In this document: positions 63,749-64,000 of the stretch, one piece after another
How the letters are laid out: each line of letters begins with the position of its first letter
How positions within the stretch are numbered: the first letter of the stretch is position 1
Assembly (NCBI RefSeq): GCF_000425045.1
Contig: NZ_AULA01000006.1
Location: 34,052-98,051, forward strand
From: Acidaminococcus intestini DSM 21505
GTDB lineage: Bacteria; Bacillota; Negativicutes; Acidaminococcales; Acidaminococcaceae
DNA length: 64,000 nucleotides
Direction: 5' to 3'
Notes under the pieces: generated by a model
The model's input: only the letters and a program-made list of their open reading frames with translations
Databases searched by the model: none
Told to the model about the DNA's origin: nothing
Translations under genes and position numbers: made by a program

Positions 63749-63777
63749 ATTTTAGCATAGATTGAAAGCGAGTGCAA
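63749..63777 (-). promoter_or_regulatory. promoter of secG
   Basis: On the minus strand TTGCAC (63772-63777), 17 bp, TAAAAT (63749-63754) preceded by TGC, 32 bp before the GTG start. It uses the same TTGCAC -35 as the xerC promoter. Confidence 0.65.
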
Positions 63778-63780
63778 GTA

Positions 63781-63930
63781 AGGACGAGGTGCCAGCGAAT
63801 TTATTCCAGTCCTTATTTTTACCGTCCCTCTTTGAAAAACTTTCTTCCATTTTTTCACTTCTGCGAGGGGTATCCGCATCTTATTGGCCTTTTTCAAGAA
63901 AAAATAATTTGAGTTAACTATATTGCAAAT
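63781..63930. other. intergenic DNA without recognised features
   Basis: AT-rich sequence upstream of secG. Its open frames are short and have no ribosome binding site. I see no structured RNA. Confidence 0.5.
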
Positions 63931-63933
63931 GAT

Positions 63934-63962
63934 TTGACAAATTATCATCACGGTGGTACATT
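63934..63962 (+). promoter_or_regulatory. outward promoter at the right edge
   Basis: A perfect TTGACA (63934-63939), 17 bp, TACATT (63957-63962) on the plus strand, reading out of the window. It points to a plus-strand gene or RNA that starts just beyond 64000. Confidence 0.5.
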
Positions 63963-64000
63963 ACTCCCCGGATAGAAAAATAGGAAGATTTGGGTAAATC

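Noticed and set aside
1..64000. CRISPR array, insertion sequence or prophage
   Set aside because: I saw no regularly spaced direct repeats, transposase frame with inverted ends, or phage structural genes while reading both strands.

Overview
The window is chromosomal DNA from a diderm Firmicute of the class Negativicutes, most likely Acidaminococcaceae (Acidaminococcus or a close relative). Three things point there. Firmicute housekeeping clusters (dprA-topA-trmFO-xerC-codY, alaS/ireB/ruvX/yrzB/mltG, secG-esterase-rnr-smpB) sit beside phosphatidylethanolamine synthesis genes. IspH is fused to ribosomal protein S1. The 57.8 kb locus encodes a close match to what I remember of the Acidaminococcus (R)-2-hydroxyglutarate dehydrogenase, an enzyme of the hydroxyglutarate route of glutamate fermentation. 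The assignment rests on family recognition by eye; no search was run. Almost every gene lies on the minus strand; only hydF and a LysR regulator lie on the plus strand.

Layout. 0-5 kb: the 5' end of an unknown gene, a multi-TM permease, a decayed permease relic, then psd-pssA-glycosyltransferase and a WecG/TagA glycosyltransferase. 5-10 kb: prfC, tRNA-Pro(GGG), and an ACT regulator-hom-thrB threonine operon. 10-21.4 kb: a long, tightly packed run from an M50 protease through scpA, scpB, rluB, a flavoprotein, cmk, plsC, ispH-S1, fni, der, plsY and gpsA, covering chromosome segregation, lipid and isoprenoid synthesis and translation. 21.5-28 kb: dprA-topA-trmFO-xerC-codY. 28-34 kb: hydF, an SfsA-URI nuclease fusion and an M16C peptidase. 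34-40 kb: purL behind two GNAT-fold genes, the first of which appears to start at AUU. 40-49 kb: phosphatase, efp, pepQ, trhP, mltG, yrzB, ruvX, ireB, a TetR regulator and alaS. 49-59.5 kb: accessory metabolism, comprising an aminotransferase, aconitase, isocitrate dehydrogenase, a MatC-type transporter, a PrpF isomerase, LysR, HgdH and superoxide reductase. 59.5-64 kb: smpB, rnr, thioesterase, esterase and secG.

The most interesting functional unit is at 50-59 kb. A LysR gene diverges from prpF and a carboxylate carrier across a 302-bp spacer that holds repeated TTCATAAAAA elements at both promoters. Next to it lie aconitase and NAD-type isocitrate dehydrogenase, then HgdH. Together these could take up an unsaturated tricarboxylate (trans-aconitate is the leading candidate), isomerise it to cis-aconitate, oxidise it to 2-oxoglutarate and pass it into the hydroxyglutarate fermentation route.

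Many promoters in the window have an extended -10 (TGn before the hexamer) and a weak -35. At three places an intrinsic terminator ends within about 15 nt of the next co-oriented gene's ribosome binding site, which suggests that read-through or attenuation sets expression. I found no CRISPR array, insertion sequence, rRNA, recognised riboswitch or integrated phage.
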